The notes below the pieces were generated by a model. The model was not told the origin of the DNA. It saw nothing but the letters and a program-made list of their open reading frames with translations, and ran no database searches. The translations under genes were made by a program, and so were the position numbers. 35,886 nucleotides of DNA from a bacterium (GTDB taxonomy: Bacteria; Lernaellota; Lernaellaia; JACKCT01): positions 1 through 35,886 of the forward strand of contig JAIOHV010000230.1 in the NCBI GenBank assembly GCA_019912885.1, written 5' to 3'. This document shows positions 1-8,420 of the stretch, piece after piece; positions within the stretch are counted from its first letter, which is position 1; each line of letters opens with the position of its first letter.

Positions 1-410
1 ACGCGAACCTCTCCCGCATGTTCGCCGAGGCGACCGGCAGCCGCTATCGCTTTCACGTCATGCGCGCCGCGATGTGGTATGGGGCCCGGCGCCATCCGTT
101 TTCGCCGACGTGGAACCGAGGCGTGTTCGCGCCGGTCAAACGCGCCGTGCGCGTGCCGGTGTTCGGCGTCGGCGGCATCCGCACGCGCGAAGAGGCCGAC
201 TCGATTCTTGGCGCCGGCGACGCGGACATGATCGGCATCGGCCGGCCGTTTTACGCCGAGGCCGACCTGCCGGCGCATTTCCTCGCGGGCGACGGCGCGC
301 CGACCGCCTGCGAGTCGAGCAACCACTGCGTCGTGCCGCAGATGCTCGGCCTGCCGGGGGTTTGCTACAACCCGAAGGTGAAGAAAGCGGCGGCCCGGGC
401 GCGGGGCTAG
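1..410 (+). CDS. NADH:flavin oxidoreductase (old yellow enzyme family), C-terminal fragment
   Basis: The frame is open to the left edge (codons from base 3), so only the last ~135 residues are present; the stop is TAG at 408-410. The fragment ends a TIM-barrel FMN enzyme: a GVGGIR segment and GIGRPF about 20 residues later form the FMN-phosphate site at the C-terminal end of the barrel, as in the OYE/2,4-dienoyl-CoA reductase group. A cysteine-bearing tail follows (CESSNHC, then VCYNP), matching the cysteine-containing extension that follows the barrel in many bacterial members. Such enzymes reduce activated C=C bonds with NAD(P)H. The substrate cannot be told from this piece, although the acyl-CoA cluster 3.4 kb downstream makes an enoyl or dienoyl compound plausible. 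Confidence 0.75.
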   Translation, partial: ANLSRMFAEATGSRYRFHVMRAAMWYGARRHPFSPTWNRGVFAPVKRAVRVPVFGVGGIRTREEADSILGAGDADMIGIGRPFYAEADLPAHFLAGDGAPTACESSNHCVVPQMLGLPGVCYNPKVKKAAARARG

Positions 411-416
411 GCTCTT

Positions 417-446
417 ATCCGCAGATTACGCCGATGAAACAGATTT
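417..446. repeat. Dispersed repeat, ATCCGCAGATTACG type
   Basis: ATCCGCAGATTACG followed by GATGAAACAGATT lies just after the oxidoreductase stop. Related pieces occur at 3577-3602 (AATCCGCTTAATCCGCGGAT) and, inverted, at 11748-11761 (AATCTGCGGAT). Seen directly; function unknown. Confidence 0.5.
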
Positions 447-769
447 CATCCGCCCTTTCCCTTTCCCGATCCCGATCCCGAAAAACGCCTGTCGCCCAAT
501 TGATCGTGTTCGCGCATCAAATCGAGCAACGCCGGCGTGGGAGTCGCTGTTGCCATACACTCGACGACTGTTTCGAATGATTCGCGCGTGAGCACCATGC
601 GCTTCTGGCAAATTGCATCGCCCGGCAGTTCTTCGAGCGCGAGGAGATAATGGAGCAGCGCCTGTTCGACAACATGGCTCTTCCTGACCCCGGTCGCGCG
701 GACGTATTTGTCGAGTCGTCGGCGCGTTGACTCCGAAACCCGGGCGATGATGCGATTCGTTCGACGCAT
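446..769 (-). CDS. Ribbon-helix-helix transcription regulator, possible DUF1778/TacA-type antitoxin, orphan
   Basis: This 107-residue protein starts MRRTNRIIARVSESTRRRL, a short beta strand and basic helix typical of a ribbon-helix-helix DNA-binding dimer. A second helix (VRKSHVVEQALLHYLLA) follows. The C-terminal half (LTRESFETVVECM, then PTPALLDLM) resembles the toxin-neutralising tail of DUF1778 antitoxins. I chose the ATG at 769 over an in-frame one at 787 because GGAG lies 7 nt upstream of it (complement of 777-780). No toxin gene adjoins; the only GNAT protein in the window is 15 kb away and does not look like a TacT toxin. The last residues (GSGSGKGKGG) are encoded by a short hexamer-like repeat (453-481), so the original C-terminus may have been altered. 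It could instead be a stand-alone CopG-type regulator. Confidence 0.6.
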   Translation of the reverse strand: MRRTNRIIARVSESTRRRLDKYVRATGVRKSHVVEQALLHYLLALEELPGDAICQKRMVLTRESFETVVECMATATPTPALLDLMREHDQLGDRRFSGSGSGKGKGG

Positions 770-826
770 GGCTGAACTCCATGACAAAATCTACGCCTTT
801 CCAATGGATCTTCAAGACGTGTGACG

Positions 827-862
827 ATGGACAATATGGACGGGATGGACAGTATGGACGGC
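827..862. repeat. 9-bp tandem array (ATGGACNNN x4)
   Basis: Four consecutive 9-bp units, ATGGAC plus three variable bases, between the RHH gene and the flippase. This is one of nine loci in the window with this unit; the complement reads GTCCATNNN. Confidence 0.85.
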
Positions 863-906
863 GTGATTCGTCCCGATTGAACGCACCCCGCGTGTGAGGT
901 TGCCGC

Positions 907-2355
907 TTGTCCGTCGCCCGTCGTGTTTTGAAAAACACCGGCGCGCTTGCCGCCGGGCGCATCGTCACCAAGGCGATGTCGCTGGCGTTTCTCGGCTACG
1001 TCACGCGGCATCTCGGCGAGGCGGGTTTCGGGCGTTTCGCCACCGCGATGGCGCTCGTCGGTTTCGTGGAGGTGCTGCCGGGCTACGTTTCGCGCGCGTA
1101 CATCGTGCGGACGGTCGCACGCATGGGACGCGCGAGTTCCACCTTCCTCGGGCACGTCGTCGCTACGAACGTTCTGCTGTCGCTGGCGCTGTTTGGCGTA
1201 CTGTTTCTTGTCGTGCCGCTTCTGGGTTACGCGGGCGACACCAGGCTCGCGACCTATATCCTCGCCGCGAGCCTTTTGTTCTCGTCGATCACGAACACCT
1301 ATCACGCCGCGTTCGCCGGGCACGAGCGCATGGAGCTGTCCGCGCTCGTCGACGTGGCGAACACTCTGCTTACGATCGCGCTTGGCGTTGCGGTGCTTGC
1401 GCAGGGCGGTGAGGTCGTACCGCTCGCCTCGGTGTACCTCGCGGCGCGCGCCGTCACCTGGGCGATCGCGCGGCGGATGACGCGGCGCCTGTCCGACGCG
1501 GCGCCGTTCACGCTGCCGGGCTGGCTTGAAACGCGCACGCTGGCAAGCGCGGCGTGGCCGTTTTTCATCACGTCGCTTTTCATCATCTTCTACAACCGCG
1601 CCGACATCATCATGCTCTCGCTCATCCCCGGGCCGATCGATGCGGAGATCGCCGTCGGCCGCTACAACGCCGCGTACAAGCTGATGGAGGCGCTCGGCCT
1701 CGTGACAAGCGCGTTCGTCGCCGCGATTTATCCCGTGCTCGCCAGACAGTGGACCGAAGGCGGCGACCGCGTGCGCGTCACGTTCCGCGCGGCGATGCGC
1801 GCGCTTTGCGCGTTCGCGTTGCCGGTCGCCGTCGGCACGACGCTGCTCGCGCCGGACGTGATGGGCCTGTTGTTCGGCGCGCCGTTTTTCGTCGCGGGCG
1901 CGGCGCTGCAAGTGCTGATCTGGGGGCAGGTGCTCGACTCGGTGAATCCACTTGCCGGAACGACGCTGCGCGCCGCCGACCGCGAGCGCGACCTCGCGCT
2001 CATCACCGGCGTGTGTGCCGTGTTCAACGTCGTGCTGAATCTCTTCCTCATCCCGCGCTACAGTTACATGGGCGCGGCGTGGGCGACGCTCGCCAGTTTC
2101 GCGCTCGTGTTTGCGTGGAACATGCGCGTGCTGCGCGGCGTGATCGGCAAGCTCGATATCGCCGGCGACATCGCCCGCGCGGCGGCGGCGGCGTTCGTTA
2201 TGGGTGTGGCGGTTTACTTCGCGCGCCGATACGGGCTCGGCGTGGCGATCACCGCGGGCGTTGTTTCTTATGTTCCGTTGGCGTTTGCCTTTGGGCTGGT
2301 GGATACGCGTGTCATCGCCGCCATCAGGCGTCGAATCCTGAAGAGCACGGCATGA
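907..2355 (+). CDS. Polysaccharide flippase, Wzx-like (MOP superfamily)
   Basis: This 482-residue, very hydrophobic integral membrane protein has about 12-14 predicted transmembrane helices. The N-terminus (VLKNTGALAAGRIVTKAMS, then FLGYVTRHLGEAGFG) is the usual start of Wzx/MATE-like lipid-linked oligosaccharide flippases. PRYSYMGAAWATLAS near residue 385 is the typical late-helix motif. It should move undecaprenyl-linked glycans across the inner membrane. The start is TTG with GAGG 7 nt upstream (896-899). Its stop overlaps the ATG of the next gene, a GT4 glycosyltransferase (ATGA), so the two are translationally coupled and probably serve the same glycan. The substrate is unknown. Confidence 0.88.
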   Translation: MSVARRVLKNTGALAAGRIVTKAMSLAFLGYVTRHLGEAGFGRFATAMALVGFVEVLPGYVSRAYIVRTVARMGRASSTFLGHVVATNVLLSLALFGVLFLVVPLLGYAGDTRLATYILAASLLFSSITNTYHAAFAGHERMELSALVDVANTLLTIALGVAVLAQGGEVVPLASVYLAARAVTWAIARRMTRRLSDAAPFTLPGWLETRTLASAAWPFFITSLFIIFYNRADIIMLSLIPGPIDAEIAVGRYNAAYKLMEALGLVTSAFVAAIYPVLARQWTEGGDRVRVTFRAAMRALCAFALPVAVGTTLLAPDVMGLLFGAPFFVAGAALQVLIWGQVLDSVNPLAGTTLRAADRERDLALITGVCAVFNVVLNLFLIPRYSYMGAAWATLASFALVFAWNMRVLRGVIGKLDIAGDIARAAAAAFVMGVAVYFARRYGLGVAITAGVVSYVPLAFAFGLVDTRVIAAIRRRILKSTA

Positions 2356-3536
2356 AAATCCTGGCCATCGACAACACGCCCGCGATGGGCGGATCGGTTC
2401 AGCATCTCGCGTCGCTGGCGCGCGAACTTTCGCCAAAGGGATTCGAGTTTCGCGTTATCGCCGCGAACCCGGAGTTGTTCGCCGGCATCGTGCCGGACGG
2501 CGTCGACGTGCGCGGTCTCGCCGATCCGCGATTCCGCGATCTGTTCACGCACGGCGGCGCGCTGGCGAATCCCGTGCTGCCGGGGCCGCTCAATCGGCCG
2601 TTTTCCCGGTTCGCGTATCGTTCGCTTTCGCGTGCACTCGTGCCGGAAGTCATGCGTGCGTTCGAGGAGTTCGCGCCGGATGTCGTGCACATCAACAACC
2701 TGAACATCTACAACAAGGTATTTTTCGACGCGTTGCGCCACCGCGCGCCGATCGTGCTGATGGCGCGCATGATCCGCCTGTTCTCACGCGCGGAGTTGGC
2801 GTTCGCGGCGGGCGCCGGCGCGCTGGTGTGCGTCTCGGATGCGGTGCGCCGGTATCTCATTTCGCTCGACCCGTCGATCGAAAAACGCGCGCATGTTGTG
2901 CCAAGCGGCATCCCCACGCGCGCGTTTGCGAACGCAAGCAGCGACGGGGTGCGCGCCGAACTCGGCGTGCCCGAGGACGCGCCGATGGCGCTCTCGCTCG
3001 CGCGCGTCATCGCGTGGAAAGGCCACGACGTGGCGCTTCGCGCAATCGCGGAATTGCCCGGCGTGTGGTTCGTGCAGGCGGGCGGCGAGGTTCCCGCGGA
3101 TCGCGAGGCGATCGACCGGCTCGTCGCCGAGCTTGGCATCGCCGACAGCGTTGCGTTCGCGGGAACGCGCGCCGACGCGCCGCGCCTTCTCGCCGCTTGC
3201 GACGTGCTCGTCCACAGCTCGCGACACGCGCGGCCGGAGCAGGGCGTTGTGGAGGCGTTCGGCCGTGTGATCGCCGAGGCGCTTGCCGCCGGCAAGCCGG
3301 TCGTCGCCACGGACGCGGGCGGCCCGGCGGATGTCATCCGCGAGGCGGGCATCGGCCGGCTCGTGCCGCCGGGCGATGTCGATGCGATGCGTGACGCGAT
3401 CCGCGAAAGCCTCACCGACGACGCGCGCCGCGAGGCCGGCGAAAAAGGCCCGCGCGCCGCCGCGCGATACGACGAAGCCGTGACAGCCGCGCGGCTTGCC
3501 GAGATTTACGAATCGGTGCGTGCCCGACGCGGATAA
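2352..3536 (+). CDS. Glycosyltransferase family 4 (GT-B fold)
   Basis: A 394-residue retaining GT-B enzyme. The N-terminal half opens MKILAIDNTPAMGGSVQHL, an acceptor-domain start with the glycine-rich loop. The C-terminal half has the nucleotide-sugar domain: LSLARVIAWKGHDVALRA, VAFAGTRAD, and the EX7E signature in VVEAFGRVIAEALAAGKPVV, followed by ATDAGG. It is probably cytoplasmic and membrane-associated, adding a sugar to a lipid-linked glycan. I chose the ATG at 2352, which overlaps the flippase stop by 4 bp, rather than far-upstream in-frame starts that run antiparallel in composition to the real flippase frame. Donor and acceptor sugars cannot be assigned. Confidence 0.9.
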   Translation: MKILAIDNTPAMGGSVQHLASLARELSPKGFEFRVIAANPELFAGIVPDGVDVRGLADPRFRDLFTHGGALANPVLPGPLNRPFSRFAYRSLSRALVPEVMRAFEEFAPDVVHINNLNIYNKVFFDALRHRAPIVLMARMIRLFSRAELAFAAGAGALVCVSDAVRRYLISLDPSIEKRAHVVPSGIPTRAFANASSDGVRAELGVPEDAPMALSLARVIAWKGHDVALRAIAELPGVWFVQAGGEVPADREAIDRLVAELGIADSVAFAGTRADAPRLLAACDVLVHSSRHARPEQGVVEAFGRVIAEALAAGKPVVATDAGGPADVIREAGIGRLVPPGDVDAMRDAIRESLTDDARREAGEKGPRAAARYDEAVTAARLAEIYESVRARRG

Positions 3537-3576
3537 CCCGCCGCCGCCGTACGACTTGTCGAAACAAAGAGTCCGC

Positions 3577-3636
3577 GAAATCCGCTTAATCCGCGGATAA
3601 CTTCCGCGATGACCTTTCGGACTTCCAGACTTCCAG
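3577..3636. repeat. Mixed intergenic repeats: AATCCGC type and 8-bp ACTTCCAG tandem
   Basis: AATCCGCTTAATCCGCGGAT (3580-3599) is a degenerate copy of the ATCCGCAGATTACG family. It is followed at 3621-3636 by two exact 8-bp units ACTTCCAG and a partial third. They lie in the gap after the glycosyltransferase. Confidence 0.5.
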
Positions 3637-3694
3637 ACTATTTCGTCGTGCGCGGCTACGGGTGCGACACTCAATCCTCGATTCGTCGTTTCGC

Positions 3695-3723
3695 TTGACA
3701 CCCCACGCGTCCGCTTTGACACT
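3695..3723 (+). promoter_or_regulatory. Candidate sigma-70-like promoter of the acyl-CoA cluster
   Basis: A perfect TTGACA (3695-3700) is followed after 17 nt by GACACT (3718-3723), a weak -10. A second TTGACA overlaps at 3716-3721 without an obvious -10. It lies about 60 nt before the first acyl-CoA dehydrogenase start. Sequence match only. Confidence 0.3.
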
Positions 3724-3780
3724 ACGTCCTCGGCGTGCGCCGTTCGGCGTGCGCACAACGCTTAAAACCCGGACGACTCG

Positions 3781-4938
3781 ATGGATTTTCGCCTCACCGA
3801 CGAGCAACGTGCGTTCCATGACGCGGTCGTGCGTTTCTCGCGCGAAAAAATCGCTCCGCGCACGGAGGAATTCGAAGGCGCCTCCCGGTTCGACCGCGAC
3901 GCGTTTTCGATGATGGGCGAGTTCGGCCTGCTCGGCCTGCACTATCCCGAAACGTATGGCGGGCAGGGCGCGGACGTGTTGACGAGCGTCCTCGCGGGCG
4001 AGGCGATGGGCTACGGCGGCGCGGATATGGGCCTGTGCCTTTCGTGGGGCGCGCACACCTATCTGTGCGGCGACACGATCCTGCAACACGGCACGGACGC
4101 GCAGCGCGAAAAATACCTGCCGAAGCTCGCAAGCGGCGAGTGGATCGGGTGCATGGGCCTGACCGAGCCGGGCGCCGGTTCGGACGCCGCGGGCATCCGC
4201 ACGGTCGCCCGGCGCGACGGCGACGCGTGGGTGCTGAACGGATCGAAGATGTTCATCACGAACGCGCCGATCGCCGACGTCGCGGTGGTGTACGCGTCGA
4301 CGGACCCGACCTCGGGCCACGCGGGCGTGTCTTGCTTTATCGTCGAAAAGGGCACGCCCGGTTTTACGCCGGGCAAGCCGATGAAGAAGATGGGATTTCG
4401 CGCGTCGCCGACATCGGAAATCTTCTTCGAGGATTGCCGCATCCCCGCCGAAAATCTGCTCGGCATGGAAGGCGCGGGATTTTTGATGGTGCTGCAGACG
4501 CTTGAGTGGGACCGATCCGCGCTGCTCGCGCCGGGCGTCGGAAGCGCGCGCCGAGGCCTCGAAATCTGCGCCGATTACGCCCTGACGCGCACGCAGTTTG
4601 ATCGCCCCATCGCCGATTTTCAGGCGATTCAACACAAGCTCGCGGACATGCGCATGTACGTGAACGCGGGGCGCCTGCTCATCCACCGCGTTGCGTGGAA
4701 CAAGGACCAGGGCCGCGCGCTCAACCACATGGAGGCCGCGATCGCCAAGCTCTACATCGCCGACGAGGGCGTGCGGATGGCGTCGGAGGCCGTGCAGATC
4801 CACGGCGGCTACGGCTATATCCACGAATACCCGGTCGAGCGCGGGTTCCGCGACGCGAAGCTCGGGCAGATAGGCGGCGGGACAAGCGAAATCCAGCACC
4901 TCATCATCGCGCGCATGCTCGCTCCGGAGGCGCGATGA
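3781..4938 (+). CDS. Acyl-CoA dehydrogenase, IVD-like active-site pattern
   Basis: A 385-residue FAD enzyme oxidising an acyl-CoA to the 2-enoyl-CoA, with electrons passing to ETF. It shows the family layout: N-terminal helical domain ([12 protein letters not shown]), FAD-binding beta domain ([14 protein letters not shown], residues 126-138), and C-terminal helical domain ([21 protein letters not shown], split here as QIHGGYGYI and [11 protein letters not shown]). At the MCAD/SCAD catalytic-Glu position the motif is QIGGGTSEI, so Gly366 replaces Glu. This is the pattern of isovaleryl-CoA dehydrogenase, whose base lies on an earlier helix; the matching residue here is Asp244 in LEWDRS, with Glu242 two residues before. 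No clear Shine-Dalgarno precedes the ATG. The stop overlaps the next dehydrogenase (ATGA). Branched- or medium-chain substrate is an inference. Confidence 0.92.
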   Translation: MDFRLTDEQRAFHDAVVRFSREKIAPRTEEFEGASRFDRDAFSMMGEFGLLGLHYPETYGGQGADVLTSVLAGEAMGYGGADMGLCLSWGAHTYLCGDTILQHGTDAQREKYLPKLASGEWIGCMGLTEPGAGSDAAGIRTVARRDGDAWVLNGSKMFITNAPIADVAVVYASTDPTSGHAGVSCFIVEKGTPGFTPGKPMKKMGFRASPTSEIFFEDCRIPAENLLGMEGAGFLMVLQTLEWDRSALLAPGVGSARRGLEICADYALTRTQFDRPIADFQAIQHKLADMRMYVNAGRLLIHRVAWNKDQGRALNHMEAAIAKLYIADEGVRMASEAVQIHGGYGYIHEYPVERGFRDAKLGQIGGGTSEIQHLIIARMLAPEAR

Positions 4939-6083
4939 ATTACGAACTTTCCGCGGATGTCGCCCGCCGCGTCGACGCGCTGCGCGAAATCGCATCGACG
5001 CGTCTTGCGTCGGATGCCGCGGACCAGGATGTCGGCGACGCGCGGCGCCGGGAGGAAATCCTCTCGACGCACCTGCGCCTGGCCGCGCAACACCGCGTCG
5101 TCGGCGGCGCGTGCGACGATGGCGGCGCGCGCGACCTCGTCGCGTTCGCGGCGCTGATGGAGGAGGTCGGCGCGGGATCGCCGTCCACCGCGCTTGCGCT
5201 TTCGACCGCGGAGGCCGCCGCCGCGATCCTTTCGCGGCATGGCGACGACGAGCAGAAACAACGCGCACTCGATCCGTACCTCGCGGGTCACGCGCTCGTG
5301 TCGCTCGCGTATGCCGAGCACGAGTCCGGCTCGGATGCGCCCGGCGTGCTCCTGTCCGCGACGCAAGACGGCGACGCCTTCGTGCTGTCGGGCAAGAAGC
5401 GGTGGGTCACGGGCGCGCCGGTAGCGCCCGCGATGCTGGTCGTCGCGCGCGAGGGCGAGGGCGACGCGCTATCGCTGTTTCTCGTATCGCGCACCGCGCC
5501 GGGCGTTCACGTGCATCCCGCGATCGAGACGATGGGCGTGCGCGGCGCGCCGGTCGCGGACGTCGATTTCGCGGACGTGCGCGTCTTGCCGGCCGATCGC
5601 GTCGGCAAGCCGGGCCAGGGCCGCGCGCTTCTGGACGAGGGTTTCGCGGCGGGGCGTCTTTCGATCGCCGCCGCGTGGATCGGCCTGTCGCGTGAGGCGC
5701 TTGCGATTTCGGTCAAACACGCGCGCACGCGCAAGAGCGGCGGCAAGCCGATCGTCCGCAATCAGGAGATTTCGTTCAAGCTCGCGCGCATGCAGATGCT
5801 GATCGATGTCGCGCGGCTTTCGTGCCAATACGCCGCGTGGACGATGGGCGAGGGCGATCCGGAGGCGGCGATCAACGTGTCGTGCGCGAAGGTGCAGGCG
5901 ACCGAGGCGGCCACGAACATCTCGTCGCTCGCCGTGCAGATCGCCGGCGGCGCGGGTTACGAAGCGGGCCATCCCGTCGAGCGCCTGTACCGCGACGCGC
6001 GCGTCGGCGAGCTGCTGTTTGGCCCCACCGAGATCCATCGCGTGGCGATCGCGCGCGACGTCCTTGCGAAGGCGGGGGGCTGA
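4935..6083 (+). CDS. Acyl-CoA dehydrogenase paralogue lacking both known catalytic-base positions
   Basis: This 382-residue acyl-CoA dehydrogenase homologue starts at the ATG that overlaps the previous stop (4935-4938) and has GGAGG at 4926-4930. The family architecture is kept: [12 protein letters not shown] aligns with the FAD-loop motif (YALTEPEAGSD in relatives), and [21 protein letters not shown] is the C-terminal signature (given here in part: [19 protein letters not shown]). The catalytic motif is diverged: [10 protein letters not shown] puts Phe362 where MCAD has Glu376, and the IVD-type alternative (before RLSIAA) is Gly240. It may therefore be the non-catalytic subunit of a heteromeric dehydrogenase with its coupled neighbour, or a different FAD-thioester enzyme. 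Its stop overlaps the biotin carboxylase start (TGATG). Confidence 0.88.
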   Translation: MNYELSADVARRVDALREIASTRLASDAADQDVGDARRREEILSTHLRLAAQHRVVGGACDDGGARDLVAFAALMEEVGAGSPSTALALSTAEAAAAILSRHGDDEQKQRALDPYLAGHALVSLAYAEHESGSDAPGVLLSATQDGDAFVLSGKKRWVTGAPVAPAMLVVAREGEGDALSLFLVSRTAPGVHVHPAIETMGVRGAPVADVDFADVRVLPADRVGKPGQGRALLDEGFAAGRLSIAAAWIGLSREALAISVKHARTRKSGGKPIVRNQEISFKLARMQMLIDVARLSCQYAAWTMGEGDPEAAINVSCAKVQATEAATNISSLAVQIAGGAGYEAGHPVERLYRDARVGELLFGPTEIHRVAIARDVLAKAGG

Positions 6084-7447
6084 TGTTCAGCCGAATCCTC
6101 GTCGCCAATCGCGGCGAGATCGCCATGCGCGTCATGCGAACCTGCCGCCGCATGGGCATCCGCACCGTCGCGGTTTTTTCCGAGGCCGACCGCGACGCGC
6201 CGTTCGTCGGCTTCGCGGACGAGGCCTACGAGATCGGCCCGCCGCTCGCCTCCGAGAGCTATCTGCAGGTCGCCAAAATCATCGCCGTCGCCAAGGAGCA
6301 CGGCTGCGACGCGGTGCATCCGGGCTACGGCTTCCTGTCCGAAAACGCGAATTTCGTCGAGGCCGCCGAACGCGCCGGCATCGTGTTCATCGGCCCGACG
6401 GCCACGTCGATGCGCACGCTCGAAAACAAGCACGAGGCGCGCCGGTGCATGGCCGAGGCGGGATTGAACGTCATCCCCGCGAGCGACGATCATCTCGCCG
6501 ACGACGCGGCGGCGATCGCGCAGGCCGAAAAGATCGGCTACCCCGTCATGGTCAAGGCGAGCTACGGCGGCGGCGGCATCGGCATGACGATCGTCGAAAA
6601 GCCGGGCGAACTTCTCTCGGCCGTCCGCCGCGCGTCCTCGCGGGCGCAACGCGCGTTCCATCACGGCGACGTGTATCTCGAAAAGGTCATCAAGGGCCCG
6701 CACCACATCGAATACCAGGTGCTCGCGGATCATCACGACAACGTCGCCGTCTTGTTCGAGCGCGAGTGCTCCGTGCAGCGCCGCAACCAGAAGGTCATCG
6801 AGGAAACCCCCTCCACGTTCCTCACCGACGAGCTTCGAAACGACATGACGCGCCGCATCCGCGAGTCGGCGCGCGCGGTCGGATATCGCAACGCGGGGAC
6901 GTGGGAGTGCCTGGTGGACAAGGACCGCGGCTGGTATTTTCTCGAGGTCAACAAGCGCGTGCAGGTCGAGCACCCGATCACGGAAATGGTGACCGGCCTC
7001 GATATCGTGGAGCAGCAGATACGCATCGCCGCCGGCGAGGCGCTTTCCGACGCGGTCATGAACCCGGCCTCGAACGGCCACGCGATCGAGGCGCGCATCT
7101 ACGCCGAGAACCCGGCGAAAAACTTCATGCCCGCGCCCGGACGCATCACGTATCTGTCGCTGCCTCGCGAGGAGGCGGGAGTGCGTATCGATAGCGGTGT
7201 CGAGGAAGGCAGCGAGGTCTCGCCGTATTACGATCCGCTGTTGATGAAGGTGTGCGCACACGGCGCCGACCGCCCGCAGGCGATCCAGCGGCTGGTCCGC
7301 GTCCTGTCGAATCTTTCGATCGAAGGGCTCGTCACCAACCGCGAGTTCTGCGCGCGGATTCTTACGCATCCCGCGTTCGAGGCGGGCGGATACACGACGC
7401 ACTTCATCGAGGAGAACATCGTCAAGCTGACGGAAGGGCTGTCGTGA
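6083..7447 (+). CDS. Biotin carboxylase subunit of an acyl-CoA carboxylase
   Basis: This 454-residue ATP-grasp enzyme carboxylates biotin using ATP and bicarbonate. The N-terminal domain begins FSRILVANRGEIAMRVMR; GYGFLSENANF is at about residues 84-94; the ATP-grasp glycine loop is KASYGGGGIGM; the active-site strand EVNKRVQVEHPITEM keeps the Glu, Asn, catalytic Arg and second Glu of E. coli AccC. It stops after the carboxylase C-terminal domain, with no biotinyl domain, unlike propionyl- or methylcrotonyl-CoA carboxylase alpha chains. It therefore needs a separate carrier; the 74-residue biotinyl protein at 13046-13270 is the obvious candidate. The ATG overlaps the preceding dehydrogenase stop, so the three genes are coupled. 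Confidence 0.95.
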   Translation: MFSRILVANRGEIAMRVMRTCRRMGIRTVAVFSEADRDAPFVGFADEAYEIGPPLASESYLQVAKIIAVAKEHGCDAVHPGYGFLSENANFVEAAERAGIVFIGPTATSMRTLENKHEARRCMAEAGLNVIPASDDHLADDAAAIAQAEKIGYPVMVKASYGGGGIGMTIVEKPGELLSAVRRASSRAQRAFHHGDVYLEKVIKGPHHIEYQVLADHHDNVAVLFERECSVQRRNQKVIEETPSTFLTDELRNDMTRRIRESARAVGYRNAGTWECLVDKDRGWYFLEVNKRVQVEHPITEMVTGLDIVEQQIRIAAGEALSDAVMNPASNGHAIEARIYAENPAKNFMPAPGRITYLSLPREEAGVRIDSGVEEGSEVSPYYDPLLMKVCAHGADRPQAIQRLVRVLSNLSIEGLVTNREFCARILTHPAFEAGGYTTHFIEENIVKLTEGLS

Positions 7448-7478
7448 ATCGGGGTTGCGGAGTGAATCGCATTCGGCG

Positions 7479-7571
7479 GCACGCAGAGGGCACAGAGAAG
7501 ACACAGAGGACACGGAGAAATTTTGGTTGCGTCGATGATGTCCAGTCCGTCCATCGTGTCCATTTATCCAC
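7479..7571. repeat. CACAGAG-type repeat followed by 9-bp GTCCAT array
   Basis: 7479-7519 holds near-repeats of the type GGCACAGAGAAGACACAGAG; the same family recurs at 10142-10181. 7540-7571 holds degenerate 9-bp units (GTCCAGTCC, GTCCATCGT, GTCCATTTA). The array ends right at the Shine-Dalgarno of the crotonase gene. Confidence 0.75.
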
Positions 7572-7583
7572 GGAGGTCTGGGT

Positions 7584-8360
7584 GTGACTGAACCGGTTCT
7601 TGTCGACCGGCGCGGCGCCGCCGGATACATCACCATCAACCGGCCGGGTTCGCGCAACGCGCTGAACGGCGATGTGCTCGATGGCATCGCGGCCGGCGTC
7701 ACGGCGCACGAGTCCGACGGCGAGGTGCGCGTCATCGTGCTGACGGGCGCCGGCGACAAGGCTTTCTGCGCGGGCGCGGACCTTCGCCCGGATCCGGCCG
7801 CCGGCATGCTCGCCATGCACGACGGGCGCGGGCGTTTTCCCGAGGTGCTGCGGATGATGATGCGTTGCGACAAGGTGATCGTCGCGCGCGTCAACGGCCA
7901 CGCGCTCGGCGGCGGGCTTGGCCTTGTCGCCGCGTGCGATCTGGCTGTGGCGGCGGACACCGCGCAACTCGGCACGCCGGAGGCGCGGCTCGGTCTGTTC
8001 CCGATGATGATCATGACGCTGCTCGCGCGCCACGTCGGGCGCAAGCGCCTTCTCGAGATGATGTTCACCGGCGAGCGCTTCGGCGCCGCGGAGGCGAAAT
8101 CCGTGGGCCTTTTGAATCACGTCGTGCCCGCGGCCGATCTCGACAAGGCGACAGGCGAACTTGTCGAGCGCGTCGCGAAGATGAGCCTCGCGACGCTGCG
8201 TCTCGGCAAGCGCGCGTTCTATCGCATGGAGGACATGCCGATGGACGACGCCTTTGACTACTTGCAGGGGATGCTGACGGCCAACACGCTCGCGGAGGAT
8301 GCGTTCGAGGGCATCGGAGCGTTTCTGGAAAAGCGCGATCCGAACTGGAAAGACAAGTAG
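7584..8360 (+). CDS. Enoyl-CoA hydratase/isomerase (crotonase) family protein
   Basis: A 258-residue crotonase-fold acyl-CoA enzyme. The oxyanion-hole segments are AFCAGADL (residues 60-67) and NGHALGGGLGL (104-114). Of the two glutamates used by mammalian enoyl-CoA hydratase, the second is kept (Glu133 in GTPEARLG) and the first is glycine (Gly113). One-glutamate members are often isomerases or act on other acyl-CoAs, so simple hydration is not assured. Start: GTG with GGAGG 7 nt upstream (7572-7576). It lies between the biotin carboxylase and carboxyltransferase genes of one cluster, which resembles the position of a methylglutaconyl-CoA-hydratase-type enzyme in leucine degradation clusters; that role is an inference. 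Confidence 0.9.
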   Translation: MTEPVLVDRRGAAGYITINRPGSRNALNGDVLDGIAAGVTAHESDGEVRVIVLTGAGDKAFCAGADLRPDPAAGMLAMHDGRGRFPEVLRMMMRCDKVIVARVNGHALGGGLGLVAACDLAVAADTAQLGTPEARLGLFPMMIMTLLARHVGRKRLLEMMFTGERFGAAEAKSVGLLNHVVPAADLDKATGELVERVAKMSLATLRLGKRAFYRMEDMPMDDAFDYLQGMLTANTLAEDAFEGIGAFLEKRDPNWKDK

Positions 8361-8414
8361 GAGTGACGAGTGACGAGTGACGAGTGACGAATGGAATCGC
8401 AGGAATCGCAATTG
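8361..8414. repeat. 7-bp tandem array (GAGTGAC x4) and AATCGCAGGAATCGC repeat
   Basis: Directly after the crotonase stop, GAGTGAC is repeated four times (8361-8388). Then ATGGAATCGCAGGAATCGCA (8391-8410), a family also seen at 10085-10137 and 16211-16256. The complement of the 7-bp array occurs at 21731-21758. Confidence 0.85.
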
Positions 8415-8420
8415 ACACAA

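Noticed and set aside
827-862. CRISPR-like array
   Set aside because: Units are 9 bp and adjacent, with no 20-40 bp spacers and no cas genes; the same holds for the other eight loci.
1554-2351. Extended N-terminus for the GT4 glycosyltransferase
   Set aside because: The extra codons are an off-frame reading of the flippase; the GT4 domain starts exactly at the ATG at 2352.
517-2436. Minus-strand open frame of 639 codons over the flippase
   Set aside because: Arg-rich composition with no recognisable domain; the plus-strand frame encodes a clear membrane transporter.
5957-8068. Minus-strand open frame of 703 codons over the biotin carboxylase
   Set aside because: Antisense shadow of well-supported ATP-grasp and crotonase genes.
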